Below are positions 47,701 through 59,475 of a stretch of 64,000 nucleotides of DNA, one piece after another. The notes beneath the pieces were generated by a model. It saw only the letters and a program-made list of their open reading frames with translations, was not told where the DNA came from and ran no database searches. The first letter of the stretch is position 1; the number at the start of each line of letters is the position of its first letter. The translations under genes were made by a program, and so were the position numbers. Origin of the DNA: Spongospora subterranea (Eukaryota; Endomyxa; Phytomyxea; Plasmodiophorida; Plasmodiophoridae); NCBI GenBank assembly GCA_900404475.1, contig OUQQ01000198.1, positions 1 through 64,000 of the forward strand, given 5' to 3'.

Positions 47701-48203
47701 AGCTTGATGACGGATACGGATCGAAACCGTTGAGAAGCAAACAAGCAGCAAGGCAAGAGATGGAGCACATGGTTCAGTTGCAATCGCAGTTGCAAGCGGC
47801 GTTAACCGATCGCGATCAGCTCAAATTCGAAACCTCCAAACTATATTCCGCTTTAGAGGAAAGAGAGACGCAGGTGATATCGGCTCGACAGCGCATCGAA
47901 GCATTAGAAAAAAACGTTCGTTACGCTCAGATGCAGTTCCGGACGATGATCGTCGAATCAGTCGACGATGATGAGATTGGCGAAACTCACGCTCGAGAGA
48001 TGAATGTAATCAAGCGAGAACTTGAGCAGGCTCGCGGCGATAACATCGAACTGGTTAGTGCCATGCAATCGTTGATATCCTCTTATGCGGCCGATGGGAG
48101 CAACAAAGTCAATGCTGCAATTCAACAAGCCAAGTTGGCCTTAAACAAAGACAATCCCAAGATCGCACCATCACGACAAATATTTTCATATTTAGATAAA
48201 TAA
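38798..48203 (+). CDS. Giant protein with about ten GAF-like modules and coiled coils
   Basis: ATG 38798 starts a coiled-coil N-terminus. Exons chain in frame to the stop at 48201-48203, for example 38798-40496ish, 40544-42054, 42111-42183, 42245-42570, 42640 on, then long exons 43718-45510 and 45820-46190. The product is roughly 2,900 residues. GAF modules bind small ligands (cyclic nucleotides in phosphodiesterases). The clearest are at 39690-40090, 42640-43150, 44480-44870, 45600-46170 and 46330-46760. The first two carry NK..F...D patterns (LNKRDSQKFTNSD and NKSDADSGTRSKFSNAD) like the NKXnFX3DE signature of cyclic-nucleotide GAF domains. Weaker modules lie at 40240-40670, 43440-43900, 44030-44370, 45030-45460 and 46950-47600. 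A Ser-rich disordered segment occupies 40700-41900 and the C-terminus (47600-48200) is coiled coil. There is no phosphodiesterase, kinase or cyclase domain. Some junctions (40497-40543, 45775-45840, 47045-47210) are uncertain. Confidence 0.85.
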
Positions 48204-48212
48204 AATCGATAT

Positions 48213-49429
48213 TTAATTTAACTTTATTTTCTTTGATCTGTTATTGTCTTGTTCATGGTCTTCATCGTCGGCACTCTCCATTTGATCCCACATCTCGTCA
48301 ACTTCGTCTTCGGATTGACAGGCATCGGGAGCCTGGACCTCAGGCAACCAGGAGACGCAATTCATTTGCTGTTTTAGATATACGCGAGCGGTTTCCTTTC
48401 GAGAAGATATTTCGTGAATGTGAAGGAACCGGTCTAAACCGACCGATGCTATATGATCGGCTCCCACAGCAATATCGCGAATCGACCCCGAACTGCCGAC
48501 AAATCGGCCAGCTGCAACCAAATTGCGGCGGAGATCCCTCTGAGTCAAAATACCAACGCCATCGGCAACGAAAACTGAATTTCCATCTGGGCACATTGCA
48601 ACTGCGGAAACAGCGTTTTCGCCGACTTCGACATCCATAATAGGACGCCGACCTTTCCTTGAATCATAGAGACGAACGTGATGAAAAGCGGTTCCAGTTG
48701 CCACGATGTTCGAGTCAGTGGGGTGAAACGCGACGGTATTGATGAAGATGGGAACGGCCAAGGAAAGTTTGGTGAGTGGAACGTTTCTGGCTTTGAAGAC
48801 ACACGACTGAGTGTTGACGTCCCATATTTGTAGGTCTTGTTCTTTCCCACCGGCACCGATCACATTGTCGCCAAACGAGGCGAACCCTTTCGTATTTGCA
48901 CCGACCTTGAATGTTGTCACGACCTCATTGGGACTGTCCCAAGTGGCGATTGATACATTTCCAAGAGAATTACAGACCAAAACTCGTTGATCAGCCAGTG
49001 AGCATAGACCAACCGTCTCCTGGCGCGAAAATTCGAAAGTTTTGTCAATTGCGCCCTTCTCTAACGAAACAGCTCGAACATGACCATTTTTCAGCGCTAC
49101 TAACGAGCGACCATCTGTGATCGTCATCTTCATGATCCCATTATCAAGAGATTGGGCGCCGAAACATGAAACCTGTTTCTTTGTGGGAATATCGACAACT
49201 ACAGCGCCAACGACAAGTCAGGGAATTGCATTTTACTCGCTGATAAAATTTAGATGTCACCTTTCAATAATCCGGTAGCATCGCCACATATAACCTTCAT
49301 CGCCGTTTTGGCCGTCCGAAAAAGACGACCGTCAAGCAGAACCCAGGATTCCGTCGAAGAATTTGACGGACTCCGTCCACGGACTTGAATTTCTTCCAGG
49401 CACGGCAACTTCCCAGGCTCCATCCCCAT
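48213..49429 (-). CDS. WDR74: WDR74/Nsa1-like ribosome biogenesis WD-repeat protein
   Basis: WDR74 (yeast Nsa1) is a seven-bladed propeller of pre-60S ribosomes, removed by a AAA ATPase during nucleolar maturation. Two exons, 49429-49261 and 49198-48213, joined by a 62-nt intron, give about 384 residues. Family blocks are visible: GGKEQDLQIWDVNTQSCVF, then FKARNVP, VRLYDSRKGRRP, GSSGSIRDIAVGADHIASVG, LDRFLHIHEI and YLKQQMNCVSWLP. An acidic DEVDEMWDQME and a basic SKKIKLN tail (a likely nuclear signal) follow. Two in-frame ATGs (49429, 49423) are possible starts. The stop is only 9 bp from that of the convergent GAF gene, so the 3'UTRs must overlap. Confidence 0.92.
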
Positions 49430-49614
49430 GACGAAAACACAACAAAATCCTCTTGGAATGAAATAAATTGCTAGTGCTTCATAGCATTGATGATTTGCCT
49501 GGATTCAGTTTGAACTTTGGTGTTATCTGTCGATGAATATAATCACTAAATATTGGAGCGGGAAGAGTTGCTCGGTGGTCGAGAGAAAACAGCGATGAAA
49601 GGAATCGGATTAGT

Positions 49615-49962
49615 TTATTTCTGAACACAGATTAAATATACGGTACGAGCTATTATTCTCGAGATCGACGGGATAGACCTGCCGAATTCTGCCATCACGG
49701 AAGCCAGTCGTAAAGGCTCAGCCAAACGGCGACATACCAGGGCTAATGCCTCAACTCGTTGGATTCTGTCTCCGCTTTTCGTAGCGATGTGTTCTTGTAG
49801 TCGGAATCCACTCGCCAGCAGCGTCAATTGTGGAATTGTAAAGCGAAATCGAAGCAATGAAGTGTTATCGTCTAGACCCACATGGAACCTTTTCCATGCC
49901 GGGATAGGTAGATTAAAACGCGTTTTTGAAAGAAACAAGTTGTTTCGAATCAAAAACGCCAT
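49615..49962 (-). pseudogene. N-terminal fragment of a Harbinger-type transposase
   Basis: A single open frame holds the N-terminal Harbinger signature: FRFTIPQLTLLASGF, VEALALVCRRLAEPLRL and MAEFGRSIPSISRII, then stops before any catalytic Asp. It is a truncated copy of a different lineage from the relic at 24-25 kb. 49430-49614 is otherwise empty apart from the WDR74 promoter. Confidence 0.65.
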
Positions 49963-50159
49963 TATTTGGAGAAATCGAGCAACATCCTGATCAACTTAAA
50001 AAAAACGAGTGTAATCATCGAAATCGCTTGTTCATCGCTGAACGCTGGTGCAAAAACATCGAAATTACAACTGAAACTTAGATGTCAAATCGCTCCCGAA
50101 AAAATACTTTGAATTTGAAACTTAAATTGAAGAGTCACCGAAACGTTCATATTTGTTTC

Positions 50160-51973
50160 AAGTTTAACTCGAAACTCAAGATTAGGGCGCTCCGAAAATC
50201 CTCCATCCTGCGAACGGGCAATCTTCTGTGACGCTTATAAACTTTGACAGCAAACTCTACTTGGCGCATGGTCAGCCTGTTGCCATCGGGACCACTAACG
50301 CGGTAGGCGTCCACGTATCTGAAGCATTTGCGGGCAAACCGACGAATCTGGGACACGGTCACTGCCTAAAGTGCCAGAGGAACAACGCATTTCAACTCTT
50401 TGAAGGAATACGTGCAGATTCTTCGAGTGTAGCTCTTGCACGCGGCCCAATACATCTCTGTGAAGAAATTCACAATGAAACTTAGGATAAAAATCAACAA
50501 TAAATCCATTGTGAATACTCAACGACCTAAATGCTTCTGTTGTTGAAAATCAGGCGGAGACTGCAGAATTTCACGAGCTCCTTCAAGACATACCGAGTGG
50601 TATCCCATAAGCTACATTCTTTCAAAATTGAGCGGCCCCTTTTTGGATACCGGCGTCGGTCAGCATTTTTTGATTTCAACAAACCAACGATGTCGTTGTG
50701 GTTTTGTCTTGACTCCACCATCACTAAGATTGAGCACGCGTGCATTCAAGGCATTCGGAGGAAAAGAAGCATGATTTTGGGAATTATCCAATTGGAATAA
50801 CGCGTGCGATTCGGGGTGCAGAATCTTGAAAATCGGAATGACTTTCGTTTGAAGCTGGTTAACCAAATCAGAATTGGTCCAATAACCGTCGGCGTTCTCC
50901 CCAGGCTCGATAATGGTTATGGTTGCTGACGGTACTAGAGGATGCAATGCTTGCTGCTGTGGTGATAAGTTCATTGCACCATGGCATTGACATAAGAATT
51001 CCGATACCATTAAACTCTTTCCTTCCCCTTTGGGACGTACGGGTAAATGATTTTCATCCATCCAGATGTGCTGTTTTCCATCATCACAACTAGAACGAGA
51101 TTCATCGTGAGTCACAAGAACCAGATGCTTAACTCCGTCTGGAATATCTCACCTTCCATATCGTCCCCATCGAACTTGATCATTCGTTCGTCGTAGTGCC
51201 TCATGCGCCGTAGAAAATCTTTTCGATATGACACAACGTCTGCCCTTTTCGTGGCCATCTTGATACAACCCTTTCTGATAATCCCCATATTTGAATCCAA
51301 GAACATGCATCCATCTCGACGCAGTTCGTTCAGAGATGATAATCGGGCGCGGCAAACCCAGATGTAAATGAAGTGACTCCTGAATCCATTGTGAGAATGA
51401 AAGCGCTAAGATCAAATCGTGCCTTTGAGATCGAAGCCAAAAATCGACACAAACGTCTTGGTCGTGAATAAACGATTTTAACTTGAAGTGCAAAACTTGG
51501 CTATGGTCGGGCCATCTCTGATTCATCCAAATCTGGTAGTTCTCTACCGTGCCAGGTAGCATTGAATTTAAACAAACATTTGCTGCTGATTCGGACGATG
51601 TTTTTGTTCTCGAGAGCCATTGAACACGTCCTAGGAAGTATTTCTCGATGCTTTGATACCTTAGGAGAATATTTTGCCACGTGGGCGAGCCGCTTTTCGT
51701 CTTTTGGTGTTCTTCGTCACTGATGTGAGGCGTGTTAACAGTTGTATTGCGGTTGATATGTCTATGGAAGTGTCGTCCACTGCTTCCGGAGATTCCGCTT
51801 CAAGAACTTCGGCGACAATTTCAGCTGTTGCACTTCTCGGTTTGAACCAATTGGTATTTTTAGGAAAGTTTGCGACTGAGTTGATGCGAGATTGACACTC
51901 TTTTTTTGTCGCCGCCACCGAGAGATATCGCTATCACCGTAATAAACACGGGCGGAGATGGGATCCAGCACCA
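50160..51973 (-). pseudogene. Decayed DDE transposase (IS630/Tc1-like, fungal-type)
   Basis: Reading the minus strand across frames: a KNTKRRKAARPRG basic start, a frameshift at about 51670, then LLRYQSIEKYFLGRVQWLS. Next is a winged-helix-like part with WMHVLGFKYGDYQKGLYQDG followed by HE. The catalytic core starts at VTHDESRSS (first Asp), followed by PVRPKGEGKSLMVSEFL and ALFQLDNSQNHA (second Asp). FYPKFHCEF (third acidic position) is followed by a frameshift, a premature stop and VSQIRRFARKCFRYVDAY. This order is that of eukaryotic DDE elements common in fungi and protists. At least three lesions make it inactive. Confidence 0.7.
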
Positions 51974-52137
51974 TTTATCCAAACTACCGTTGATGTGTTA
52001 GCATCAACGGCTGCGTCATCGTCATCATCAAATGACGTAGCTTTCGTTGTCCGATGACTGACTACCTTCATGACATACTTCCTCATCGTCAATGGTCGCA
52101 GGGATGAGTTTCAGATTCTGGATATATCTAGCATTGG

Positions 52138-53308
52138 CTATCTGATTTCATCGAGAGAATCGTTGGGAGTTATTGTCAACAGTTTGATGATTTTCAAATT
52201 TTGAGTCCGGACGGCGCAGTACAAAACTTGCGATTGCTCGTGGTCATCACTGCGCCACTGTGTGTAAGAATATGCGGCAATATGTGCGTAAGCCACTGTA
52301 CAAACATTGGACTCTATCGGCGCATCCGCTATCAGAGCTGAAAACACGATCGAGGTGTCATATTGTTCAGAAGGCAAAAAGCTATCGATTAACAACTTCG
52401 CAGCCGATTTTTTGAGCTAGCTCGTAGGCTGCAATAGGCATGCCCGTGGCTCCCATACAAAAGTGTGGCGTGTACTGTAGCTCAGGTTCTTGTATCGCTG
52501 CCCATCAAATATTCATAGATCAGTTCATTCCGGTTTACGAATACACGTTAGTGCAACGGCTAAGCTTTCTTGAGTGATTGCTTTCACAGCGTCCTGAATT
52601 CTTCCTTCGAAATCAGTGCGGGAATTTCTGTTCACGTTCTGTTCAAGGTGATACATGCAACTCGACTCCCGCATCATAGGTAAAATGCGAATTTGGCAAT
52701 TGATACCTTCTTCGCGGTCAGGTAAAGGACAACAGCGGATTGTTTATCGGCTCAATGGAAACCTTCAATTCGTGTAGAAGAAAACCCATTGGCTTTCGTA
52801 TTCTGCGCTATGGCCAGATGTATTATCTGTCGTTCACCGTCAGCAATATTTAGCGGCCATGATCATACCACCGTTTATACTTTTCATGTGACACGCAACA
52901 TTAACAATGACAGGAAAACACTCGTGAACTGCTTTGGAATGTCATATCCTAAACAAAGAAAACGCACGATAAATACTGTCATGATCACGGCGCTCAACAG
53001 CGGATTGGGTTCCTGGATTTCTTCAGTTTATTGAAACGACTCGCCGTTAAGCATTTCCCTTTAGATTGTCTAAAGAATTCCACGCCGTGAAATACGGAGC
53101 CGTTGCTCCAACCTGTCCCTTGACAATGTTTTGCAAGATCTTTCGGGCTAAACACCGAAAGAGATTTTTTGCGGCGATAAGTCACTCGAATTTGGCATTG
53201 ATCAGGTCGGATACGTTCTCGAGCTGATAGTCCCGCCACAGAACGGCGCATAGCAATGAACTTCGACGGTTCACTGGTATGAATAACATAGTCGCAGTTC
53301 AACCTCAA
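52138..53308 (-). pseudogene. Decayed MULE-type element
   Basis: Fragments on the minus strand: a Cys/Arg-rich N-terminal segment (CDYVIHTSEPSKF, RIRPDQCQIRVTYR) like FLYWCH or FAR1 zinc domains, IADGERQIIHLA at about 52845, and CMYHLEQNVNRNSR at about 52650, a match to the MULE C-x-x-H block. A terminal frame follows at 52395-52138. Stops and frame changes separate the pieces. It is distinct in sequence from the intact MULE at 59.5-61.7 kb. Confidence 0.45.
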
Positions 53309-53335
53309 GCACAGCGTAGTAAATGCCTGTCTGAA

Positions 53336-54205
53336 AACGGTCGATTCTACGATGTTCGACTCTACGATGCTCGACTGATTCTACGATGTTCGACTCTACG
53401 ATTTCGACTCTACGTGTTCGACCCTACGATGTTCGACTCTCTACGATTTTCGACTTTACCATGTTCGACTCTACGATGTTCGACTCTACAATGTTCGACT
53501 CTACGATTTCGACTGTAAGTGTTCGACTCTATGATGTTCAACTTGACGATGTTCGACTTGACGATGTTCGACTTGACGATGTTCGACTCTACAATGTTCG
53601 ACACTACCATGTTCGACTCTCTACGATTTCGACCTTACGTGTTCGACTCCACGTTGTTCGACTCTAAGATGTTCGACTCTACGATGTTCGACTCTACGAT
53701 GTTCGACTCTAAGATGTTCGACTCTACGATGTTCGACTCTACGATGTTCGACTCTAAGATGTTCGACTCTACGATGTTCGACTCTACGATGTTCGACTCT
53801 AAGATGTTCGACTCTACGATGTTCGACTCTACGATGTTCGACTCTAAGATGTTCGACTCTACGATGTTCGACTCTACGATGTTCGACTCTAAGATGTTCG
53901 ACTCTACGATGTTCGACTCTACGATGTTCGACTCTAAGATGTTCGACTCTACGATGTTCGACTCTAAAATGTTCGTTTCTTAAGATGTTCGACTCTACAA
54001 TGTTCGACTCTACGATGTTCGACTCTACAATGTTCGACTCTAAGATGTTCGACTCTACGATGTTCGACTCTACGATGTTCGACTCTAAGATGTTCGACTC
54101 TACGATGTTCGACTCTACGATGTTCGACTCTACAATGTTCGACTCTAAGATGTTCGACTCTACGATGTTCGCCTCTACGATGTTCGACTCTACGATGTTC
54201 GCAAT
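53336..54205. repeat. 15-bp satellite with 45-bp higher-order unit
   Basis: The core unit is ATGTTCGACTCTACG. From about 53660 it is arranged as a 45-bp trimer, the first copy ending AAG and the next two ACG, repeated seven or more times with little change. 53336-53650 is a more divergent edge with 12-17-bp variants. Because 15 is a multiple of 3, all frames without a stop stay open (MFDST repeats on plus, VESNI or RVEH on minus). These frames are artefacts, not genes. Confidence 0.97.
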
Positions 54206-54305
54206 GAACATAAGAACACTGTGAGGTCTGGACAACCCATCTTACGTCTGCGGCCCTGTCTTTCCGGTCATTATTAGCGCAGTTGCTGTACCAAAAGCTC
54301 CGGAC

Positions 54306-57300
54306 ATGAGACCACTTGACCCCGGACCTCGTACGGAGATGTTCTCGCCAACTGCTGCCAGGTCATTTTTAGGTAATTGGTTGATGATGCTAAGACGATT
54401 GTATAAGGAGACCGTTGTGATGCTACTGGTGTTGATAATGAGCTATTCCCCCCTATCGCCCAGCTCTGTGATATTAGGGTAATATTGGGAACTTTTACAA
54501 TCCGCTCCTTCTTATTTTTGAACAATAGAGCTGTGGCTCAACCTATTGATCCTGGTAGAGTCATGCTCGTTCATGCGCTTCGCAACGACAAGTTAGTGAT
54601 TTGTTTCAGAGTTGTTCTTGTTTTCCTGATTTCTGTGTTTTTGTCATGATTATAGCGAACATGACGCCTTGAACTTTTTGTATATGGGCGCCAATCCAGC
54701 TTTAATCGACGAACATGGGAGCACAGCATTGCACGCCGCTGCTGCTAATGGCTGGTATGATGCCCATAATACATTAGGACGCACATTATCTGACAGCTTG
54801 ACAGGGTGAATACTGTCACCAAGATCCTCGACATCAATCCGGGTCTAATTAACATTCAAAGAAATGATAGGAGCACAGCGCTTCATCTTGCTGTGCGATC
54901 ACAAAGGTATTTTTGAATTTTTCATTGAGCTCCATTAAATCCTCTGATAATTGTTCAGGGAACATGTCGCCATGTTTTTATTAGAAAAGGGCGCCAATCC
55001 AGCTATACGCGATGAATCTGGCAATACAGCATTGCACGCCGCTGTTTTGGATCTCCGGTCTGATGGCCATTTATGTGTAAGGATCCATTATCTGACAGCC
55101 TGACAGGATTAATATTGTCAGAGAGATCTTGCACATCGGCTCTGCTGCTAAAGGCTGGTATGATGCTCATTGATATGTAAATTTATCTACTTTTTTCTGA
55201 CAGCCTTAACAGGTCACAAACTATCATTAATTTCTTGGGCCGCAATCCTATTGACCTTCAAAACAATGAAGGCCACACAGCGCTTCATCTTGCCTTGCGA
55301 TCACAATCGTTTTTTGCTATCAGTCTCGGCATGACTCTATTGGAGAATGGCGCCAATCCCGCTATATCCGATGAAAATGGGGAGACAGCATTGCACGCCG
55401 CTGCTGATAGTGGCCTGTATGATGCCCAGTTTAATAACAACACATATTATCTGACAGCTTGACAGGGTGAGTACCGTCATCAAGATCTTCGACATCAATC
55501 CGAATCTAATTAACTTAACAAGCAAAGATAGGAGCACAGCGCTTCATCTTGCTATGGAATCTCATTCGTATTTTCGAAGTTTCGCTGAGCTTTATTGGAT
55601 CCTCTGATAACTGTATAGGGAGGAGGTCGCGATCATTTTGTTGGGGAGGGGCGCCAGTCCAGCTATTACCAATCAAAATGGGGAGACAGCATTGCACATC
55701 GCTGTTGCTAATGGCTGGTATGGTGCTATTTATATGGGAACAAGCATTATCTGACAACCTCTCAGGTTTGATTTTATCACAATGATCTTGATCTTTGATC
55801 CTGAACCTATTGACATTCAAAACAAGTTTAAGAGAACAGCACTTCTTCTTGCTGTTCGGTCGCCTTCGTAATTTTGAATTTTTAATTCAGCTTTATTACT
55901 TCCTCTGATAATTGTTTAGGGAGGAGGCGGCCAGGATTCTATTGGAGCGTGGCGCCAATCCAGCTTTAGCCGATATAAATGGGGAGACAGCATTGCACGC
56001 CGCTGCTGCTAATGGCCTGTATGATGGCCATTTATATGAGAACACACATTTTCTGACAGCCTGACAGGGTCAATATTGTCATCAAGATCCTCGATATCAA
56101 TCCGGATCTAATTAATTTAACAACAAATGATATGAGCACAGCGCTTCATCGAGCTATGGAATCACAATCGTAATTTCGAATTTTTCGAAGAACTTTATTG
56201 AATCCTCTGATTACTGTATAGGCAGCAGGTCACGAGCATTCTATTGGTGAGGGGCGCCAATCCAGCTCTTCCCGATAAAAATGGGGATACAGCATTGCAC
56301 ATCGCTGTTGCTAATGGCTGGTTTGATGACATTTATATGAGAACAAACATTAGCTGACAGCCTCACAGGGTTGTTGTTATCACATTGATCTTGACCTTGA
56401 AGGCTCAACCTATTGACATTCAAAACCAGTTTGAGAGAACAGCACTTCTTCTTGCTGTTCGATCGCAATCGTATTTTTGAACTTTTCGCTCAGCGTTATT
56501 GAATCCTCTGATAATTGTTTAGGGAGGATTTGGCAATGATTCTGTTGGAGCATGGCGCCAATCCTGCTTTAGCCGATATAAATGGGGAGACAGCATTGCA
56601 CTCCGCTGCTGCTCATGGCATGTATGGTGCCCATTTGTATGAGAACCCACATTATCTGACAGTCTGACAGGGTGAATACTGTAACCAAGATCCTCGACAT
56701 CAATCCGGATTTAGTTGACATTCAAAGCAATGATTTGAGCAATGCGCTTCTTCTTGCTGTTCGATCACAATCGTATTTTCGAATTTTCCGCTCATCTTTA
56801 TTAATCCTCTGACCATTGTTTAGAGAGGAGGTGGTGACGATTCTATTGGAGAATGGCGCCAATCCCGCTATATCCGATGAAAATGGGGAGACAGCATTGC
56901 ACGCCGCTGCTGCTTATGGCCTGTATGATGCCCATTTATATGAGAACACACATTATCTGACAGCCTGAAAGGGTGAAGATTGTCACCAAGATTCTCGACA
57001 TCAATCCGAATGGCATTAAATTACGGAACAAAGATGGGAGAACAGCGCTTCATGTTGCTATCCAATCACCATCGTATTTAATTTTTGGCTGAGCTTTATT
57101 GAATCCTCTGAAAATTGTTTAGTGGGGAGGAGGTGGCCATGATTCTATTGGAGCATGGCGCCAATCCCGCTATAGCCGATATAAATGGGGAGACAGCATT
57201 GCACGCCGCTGTTGCTAAAGGCTGGTATGATGCCCAATTATATTATTATACGAGACCACAACACATTATGTGACAGTCTGACAGGGTGAATACTGTCATC

Positions 57301-59456
57301 AAGATCTTGGACAGCAATCCCAATTACAGTAATTTCAAAATCAATGATTGTAGCACTACGCTTCATCTTGCTATAGAATCAAAATCGTATTTTCGAATTT
57401 TTCGCTGAGCTGTAGTAAATCCTCTGATTGTTGTTTAGGGAGGATGTGGCCATGATTCTATTGGAGCATGGCGCCAATCCAGCTTTAGCCAATATAAATG
57501 GGGAGACAGCATTGCACGCCGCTTCTGCTAATGGCCTGTATGATGCCCATTTATATGAGAACACACATATATCTGACAGCCTGACAGGGTGAATACTGTC
57601 ACCAAGATCCTCGACATCAATCCGGATCTAGTCAACATTCAAAGAAATGATAGGAGCACAGCGCTTCATCTTGCCATAAAATCAAAATCGTATTTTCGAA
57701 TTTTTCGCTGAGCTGTATTGAATCCTCTGATAATTTTTTAGGGAGGAGGTGGCCATGATTCTATTGGAGCATGGCGCCAATCCAGCTATAGCCGATATAA
57801 TTTTGGAGACAGCATTGCACGCCGCGGTTGCTAATGGCCTGTATGATGCCCATTTATATTATTATACGTGAACACACATTATCTGACAGTCTGACAGGGT
57901 GAATACTGTCACCAAGATCTTGGACAGCAATCCCAATTACATTAACTTCAGAACCAATGATTGTAGCACTACGCTTCATCTTGCTATAGAATCACGATCG
58001 TATTTTCGAATTTTTCGCTCTGCTTTATTGAATCATCTGATATTTGTTTAGGGAGGAGGTGGCCCTGATTCTATTGGAGCATGGCGCCAATCCAGCTTTA
58101 ACCAATATCAATGGGGACACAGCATTGCACGCCGCTGCTGCTAATGGCCTGTATGGTGCCCAATTATATGACAACACACATTAATCTGACAGACTGACAG
58201 GGTGAATACTGTCACCAAGATCCTCGACATCAATCCGGATCTAATTGACATTGAAAACCGGCAGGGGAGAACAGCGCTTTATCGAGCTGTTCGATCACAA
58301 TCGTAAGTCCTCAAATTTCTGTGATCCCATTGATTATCTCTAATCTCTGTCTTGATCAGTTCAAATGTTGCCCAATATCTCTTGAATCAGGGAGCTAATG
58401 CTCAATTAATTGGGAGCGGCGCAATGACTGTACTCATCGAGGCCACACATTGTGGATTGTATGTTAATTTTGATCAAAATCTCTGGCATATTGATATTGG
58501 CATCAGGTTTGATATCGTTACGAGGCTTTTGGAGCAAACCGAAATGGAAGTCGATCCTCCGAGCCAAGGTGTAGATTTACTTCTACATGTGGCAATCTTA
58601 TCACGCATTGAGTTGGTGACCTTCGTTCTAAATTGATAAAATCCGAATAACCAGTGTTTTGCAGAGAAGGAAAAGAAGCTTTTATAATTTTCCTGTTGCA
58701 GCGCGGTGCTAATCCTTCTTCTGCAACAATTTCGGGCCATACAGCGTTGCACCATGCCATTATGAACAACATGTATACCGCCCAATTGTTTATAAGATCC
58801 ACAATCACTGATTAGGATTTCACAGGAGTGTCGATATTATTAAGGAGATACTTAAAGCGGATAAACTGATCCAGGATCGTCTTGCGATTCTCACATTACG
58901 TCGACTTGGAATGTATATTGGCGATTTCCGTCTGATTATCCAAATTTTTTTATTGAGATCTCACAGTTGTAAAGATCTACGAGGCCGCATACGCCATTGG
59001 CTTGGTTTCAATATACTCACCCACCAGAACCCGCAAGGGATGACTCCTCTCGATGTGGCAAAACAGCTTGATCGGTTGGTTGTAATTATTGGTTGTTTAT
59101 GGTTCACCCCCATTTTATACCTGATCTCTCTTAATTGCAGAAAAAGCATTGTTGAGTTTTTGTCGGATCTGGATGTTAAGACACATACCGATGATGCTGA
59201 TACTGCTCGTGTGGCGCGGTCGCTTGAAAGGTGGGCGCGGTCGCGCGAAATGTGGGCGCGGTCGTGCGAGATGTTTGTGCTGTGTTGCGGCAGCGAAATG
59301 TGCTCGACGCTGGTGGCATTTGCCCTTGTCGCGCTCATGGAGCGCCATCTGCCCAATTTTATGACGAACTCTTTCAATTACCTGTCACTCGAATGGATTG
59401 TTCGCGTGGTTTCGAAGACATGTCTCCAATTTCTGCATCTGGGAGACATACATTAG
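54306..59456 (+). CDS. Large ankyrin-repeat protein with N-terminal hydrophobic signal
   Basis: The first exon 54306-54478 contains MMLRRLYKETVVMLLVLIM (ATGs at 54384 and 54387), a signal-peptide or anchor-like start. A 50-nt phase-2 intron leads to AVAQPIDPGR and then ankyrin repeats. Each cassette of about 300 bp has two exons and two introns. It encodes a pair of repeats: VNTVTKILDINPDLIDIQ then STALHLAVRSQ, followed by EVAMILLEHGANPAL then GETALHAAAANG. About thirteen cassettes run from 54530 to 58300. Later exons (LLNQGANAQLIGSGAM at 58370-58460, GANPSSAT at about 58700) are more divergent. The last exons (58828-59456) end in TPLDVAKQLD and a Cys-containing tail. Exact splicing of every cassette is unverified and one or two may be damaged. 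Ankyrin arrays bind other proteins; the partner is unknown. Confidence 0.8.
54530..58300 (+). repeat. Tandem array of about 300-bp ankyrin exon-intron cassettes
   Basis: The phrase GGCGCCAATCC, or one base from it, recurs at about 54690, 54990, 55350, 55650, 55950, 56250, 56550, 56855, 57160, 57470, 57770 and 58085. Introns are as similar as exons between units (for example GTATGATGCCCATTTATAT...CTGACAG), so whole cassettes were copied at the DNA level. The unit near 55080-55190 lacks most of one repeat, and the unit at 55235-55462 lacks one intron. Confidence 0.93.
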
Positions 59457-59475
59457 AGTAATAAAACAAGCGATC

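Noticed and set aside
53336..54205. CRISPR-like periodic repeats
   Set aside because: Continuous tandem satellite with no unique spacers, in a eukaryotic genome.
53519..54235. Long open frames of MFDST and RVEHR repeats
   Set aside because: They follow automatically from a 15-bp satellite whose unit length is a multiple of three and lacks stops.
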